Assembly: GCF_032362555.1 (NCBI RefSeq)
Contig: NC_083525.1
Coordinates: 1,659,501-1,723,500, forward strand
Reading direction: 5' to 3'
Length of the DNA stretch: 64,000 nucleotides
Origin: Amyelois transitella
Taxonomy: Eukaryota > Arthropoda > Insecta > Lepidoptera > Pyralidae
Shown here in pieces: positions 62,001 through 64,000 of the stretch. A program made the position numbers and the translations under genes. The notes beneath the pieces were generated by a model. That model did not search any database. It saw nothing but the letters and a program-made list of their open reading frames with translations, and was not told the origin of the DNA. Numbering within the stretch: the first letter of the stretch is position 1; the number at the start of each line of letters is the position of its first letter.

Positions 62001-64000
62001 AGTCAGGTTTTTACACAAAGCGACTCCCGTCTGACCTCCGCAACCTTTGCAGGTGAACCTGACCCGTATTGGATCGATCACAATTACACATCCAGTTGCC
62101 TGAATGTGCAGGTTTCCTCACGATGTTACACAGCTACAGAGACCGCCAAGTTTACCACGTTAGGGATATGCGTTATACGTGTTAATAATTTTTAATTTGT
62201 GCCGTGTGGTTCCCGGCACCAATACAAAAAAGAATAGGACCACTCCATCTCTTTCCCATGGATGTCGTAAAAGGCGACTAAGGGATAGGCTTATAAATTT
62301 GAGATGCTTCTTTTAGGCGATGGGCTAGAAACCTGTCACAATTTGAATCTCAATTCTATCGTTAAGCCAAATAGCTGAACGTGGCCTTTCAGTCTTTTCA
62401 AGGCCGTTGGCTCTGTCGACCCCGCAAGGGATATAGACGTGACCATATGTGTTAATAATTTCCCAGATGCTCGACACATTCCCGTGGGAAACTTTGCCCA
62501 TACTGAATCATCACCCCGTGTCTAGGATGGAAAATGTGCACTTCATATACAACCTGTACAAAATACACGAGAAACGGTTTGTGGACGGATACTTCGTCGG
62601 CAGCACTGAAGTCGGACGATACGTCATCAATCCTGGTGGGTCATCATCATAATCATCTACATAATATAATCATCATTCACCTATGACAATAGTTTGAAAA
62701 ATAAAAAATGATATTACTTAATTCGTTTACTGAACATGGCCTATTGGTCTTTTCGAGACTGTTGGTTAAGTCTACCCCGCAAGGGATATAGACGTGATTA
62801 TATGTATGTATTTAAGTATACTTGCCACAATCCCTGTATATTTCATCATTCTTCATGCATCACTTTGGTCTTTTCGAGACTGTTGGTTCTGTCTACCCCG
62901 CAAGGGATATAGACGTGATTATATGTATGTATGTAAGTTTACTTGCCACGATCCCTGTATATTTCATCATTCTTCATGCATCACTTTGGTCTTTTCGAGA
63001 CTGTTGGCTCTGTCTACCCCGCAAGGGATATAGACGTGATTATATGTATGTATGTAGGTATACTATGTATATGCATCACTTCACTTCACATTAATAACAC
63101 TCTTCCAGTCAAGTTCGTCTGTTATTGTTGAAAAATAAAAGTGTAGGTCTTGAAATTGAAGACGAGGCGATAGTGGATCATAGCAAGTTTAAATAATGTA
63201 AACTCTACCTATCTCTCTAAGAAGGAGGCACGATAATATATATACAGGGTGTCTGGAAAATCGCGTTACATATTTCAGGACGTAGTGAATCATGAACACG
63301 CTCAACTTTTTTTAAATATAAAATCTACAAAATACTCATTAGTTTAAAAAATAATGATAATCTAAATAGTGCACTAAGTGTCTATCTAGCCGTTCTCGAG
63401 ACTCGTCTTTTCGCTTCGCGCCGCACGCGTGTGTTGACATTTCTTGTTTAAATCCCCTATTTTTCTAATGATTTGGCACGAGAATAAGATACCGAGCGCC
63501 CCCTTGTAGGTAATATATAATATATAATGTATTATATGGTTCCCGGCACTAATGCAAAAAAGAATAGGACCACTCCATTTCTTTCCCATGGAAGTCGTAA
63601 AAGGCGACTAAGGGATAGGCTTACAAACTTGGGATTCTTTTTTAGGCGATGGGCTAGCAACCTGTCACTATTTGTATCTCAATTCTATCATATAGCCAAA
63701 TAGCTGAACGTGGCCATTCAGTCTTTTCAAGACTGTTGGCTCTGTCTACCCCGCAAGGGGTACATAGACGTGACCATATGTATGTATGTATGTAATATAT
63801 AACGCGATTTACCAGACACCCTGTATATGTATGTATGTATATAATCACAGGGTCATTTCCAACCTTATCCCCTTGTCACAGAGAAGAATCTGGATCGTAT
63901 GGAGAAGCGGATGGTGTCGTTCGTGCAGTACTGGTGCGGCGGCTGGAGCGGATACATCGGGGAGCCGCCGCCGCCCGATTGCTTCCTACGCTTCCTTTCC
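56031..64000 (+). CDS. Sse: Separase (C50 protease), 3' partial
   Basis: Cysteine protease that cleaves cohesin to release sister chromatids. Exons: 56031-56148, 56519-56653, 56890-56956, 57712-57884, 58439-58606, 59162-59304, 59944-60071, 61270-61624, 62467-62635, 63882 to the edge. All phases agree, giving 525 codons in the window. The C50 domain begins near HPVILIVDE (exon 8) and continues through FPWETLPIL and HHPVSR (exon 9, residues about 434-450) and the NPEKNL/YWCGGWSGYIGEPP region (exon 10); the catalytic His and Cys lie beyond the edge. With the remaining catalytic part the protein would be roughly 650 aa, like the short Drosophila Sse rather than the about 2,000-aa vertebrate separase. 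The start has a fitting context (AAAAATGG). Confidence 0.9.
56370..56480 (-). mobile_element. Family A SINE 5' fragment
   Basis: Complement of the 5' part only (AAGCTTATCCCTTAGTCG to ACCACACAGCACC), about 40 bp before separase exon 2. Confidence 0.6.
57000..57590 (-). mobile_element. Two family A SINEs in separase intron 3
   Basis: Diverged copy 57000-57228 and near-consensus copy 57319-57590; the second is among the best preserved in the window. Confidence 0.75.
58086..58336 (-). mobile_element. Helitron-like element (Lep1-type)
   Basis: GCCCGCGACTTCGTCCGCGT to AATATTAGTATAGA, in separase intron 4. Confidence 0.7.
58612..59130 (-). mobile_element. Family A SINE fragment and full copy
   Basis: Tail-proximal fragment 58612-58715 and full copy 58862-59126 ending 35 bp before separase exon 6. 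Confidence 0.7.
59370..59912. mobile_element. Family A SINE fragment and Helitron-like element
   Basis: Antisense family A 3' half (59370-59490), then a Lep1-type element 59665-59912 (+) ending GTCGCGGGCACAGCTAAT, 32 bp before exon 7. Confidence 0.6.
60085..60260 (-). mobile_element. Family A SINE copy, rearranged
   Basis: Tail and body present with the middle deleted. 60335-60515 holds LINE debris in both orientations (GGAGGTACCTTGATCAAAT; GGTACTCTTGACCTGACCC). Confidence 0.55.
60535..61032. mobile_element. Solo LTR, 498 bp, inside a family B SINE
   Basis: Begins TGTAGTGG and ends CCCTACA (TG...CA with 5-bp inverted ends TGTAG/CTACA), flanked by AGTA at 60531-60534 and 61033-61036. Removing it rejoins the family B SINE body (TATCTATATAAGTA with TATTTATTATGAAATATAGT). 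No internal coding region, hence solo. Strand not determined. Confidence 0.7.
61683..61900 (-). mobile_element. Helitron-like element
   Basis: CTAGAGGCCGCCCGCGACTT to TTATAATATTAGTAGGA; same family as 29241. CTAG terminus seen. Confidence 0.7.
61910..62130 (-). mobile_element. Family D SINE part
   Basis: Matches 19060-19280 (CCGGTTGCATCCTCACCACT, CGACTCCCGTCTGACCTCCG); the tRNA-like head is missing. Confidence 0.6.
62192..62448 (+). mobile_element. Family A SINE with 13-bp TSD at separase exon 9
   Basis: Flanked by GTGTTAATAATTT at 62179-62191 and 62449-62461. The right duplication leads straight into CCCAG, the exon 9 acceptor, so the insertion lies within 20 bp of the exon. Confidence 0.82.
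62720..63060 (+). repeat. Tandem 121-bp units of SINE tail plus LINE piece
   Basis: CTTGCCACRATCCCTGTATA, TTCATCATTCTTCATGCATC, TTTTCGAGACTGTTGG and the family A tail occur twice in full (from about 62820 and 62941), with a preceding partial at 62730. Confidence 0.75.
63245..63823. mobile_element. CAGGGTG-type TIR element carrying a SINE
   Basis: Ends are inverted repeats (CAGGGTGTCTGG, then AAATCGCGTTA with few changes, about 27 bp), bordered by TA at 63243-63244 and 63824-63825. The TA duplication and end sequence suggest a mariner/Tc-like non-autonomous element. A sense family A SINE (63536-63792) lies inside it. No transposase is seen. Confidence 0.7.

Overview
The window is nuclear DNA from an insect, almost certainly a moth or butterfly. 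All recognisable genes are split by short introns with GT/AG borders, their products read like insect orthologues, and the introns are full of elements typical of Lepidoptera: tRNA-headed SINEs, (TATG)n-tailed retroposons, and short Helitron-like elements that start near TACTAATATTATAAA and end in CTAG. I see no prokaryotic gene organisation, no CRISPR array and no true tRNA or rRNA gene.

Layout. (1) 1-23.9 kb: nucleoporin Nup88 on + (5' end outside the window, 13 exons visible), interrupted at 6.2-10.4 kb by a complete DNA transposon whose two-exon transposase lies on -. (2) 25.8-36.5 kb: a four-EF-hand sarcoplasmic-type calcium-binding protein on - (6 exons). (3) 39.7-42.5 kb: retromer subunit Vps29 on - (4 exons, the first coding exon being only the ATG). 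(4) 43.6-46.2 kb: Egalitarian on +, with a CDS in one exon. (5) 52.5-54.5 kb: bifunctional UMP synthase on - (4 exons). (6) 56.0-64.0 kb: separase on +, running off the right edge before the catalytic His and Cys. The genes are ordinary housekeeping or cell-biology genes (nuclear pore, endosomal sorting, mRNA transport on dynein, pyrimidine synthesis, chromatid separation). I see no evidence that they form one functional system; Vps29/egl and UMPS/separase are head-to-head pairs.

The most unusual part is Nup88. Four separate tandem arrays lie inside it, and each begins at or contains an exon-intron border: the 3' end of exon 3 copied three more times between ATGAATGAA minisatellites; nine extra copies of the 5' part of exon 6 with its acceptor (101-bp unit); a minisatellite of about two dozen units starting exactly at the exon 6 donor and repeating AGGTCAGT; and eight extra copies of the 3' two thirds of exon 11 with its donor (about 171-bp unit), most of which keep an open phase-0 reading frame for a 32-residue coiled-coil segment.

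The mobile-element landscape can be partly ordered by nesting: the DNA transposon sits inside a TATG-tailed SINE, a solo LTR inside a tRNA SINE, a LINE 3' fragment inside another tRNA SINE, and a SINE inside a CAGGGTG-ended TIR element. The TATG-tailed SINE and a 5'-truncated LINE share their last about 50 bp, their tail and 13-bp target duplications, which makes them a likely SINE/LINE pair. Exon coordinates were read by eye from splice consensus and reading-frame continuity; no transcript data were available.
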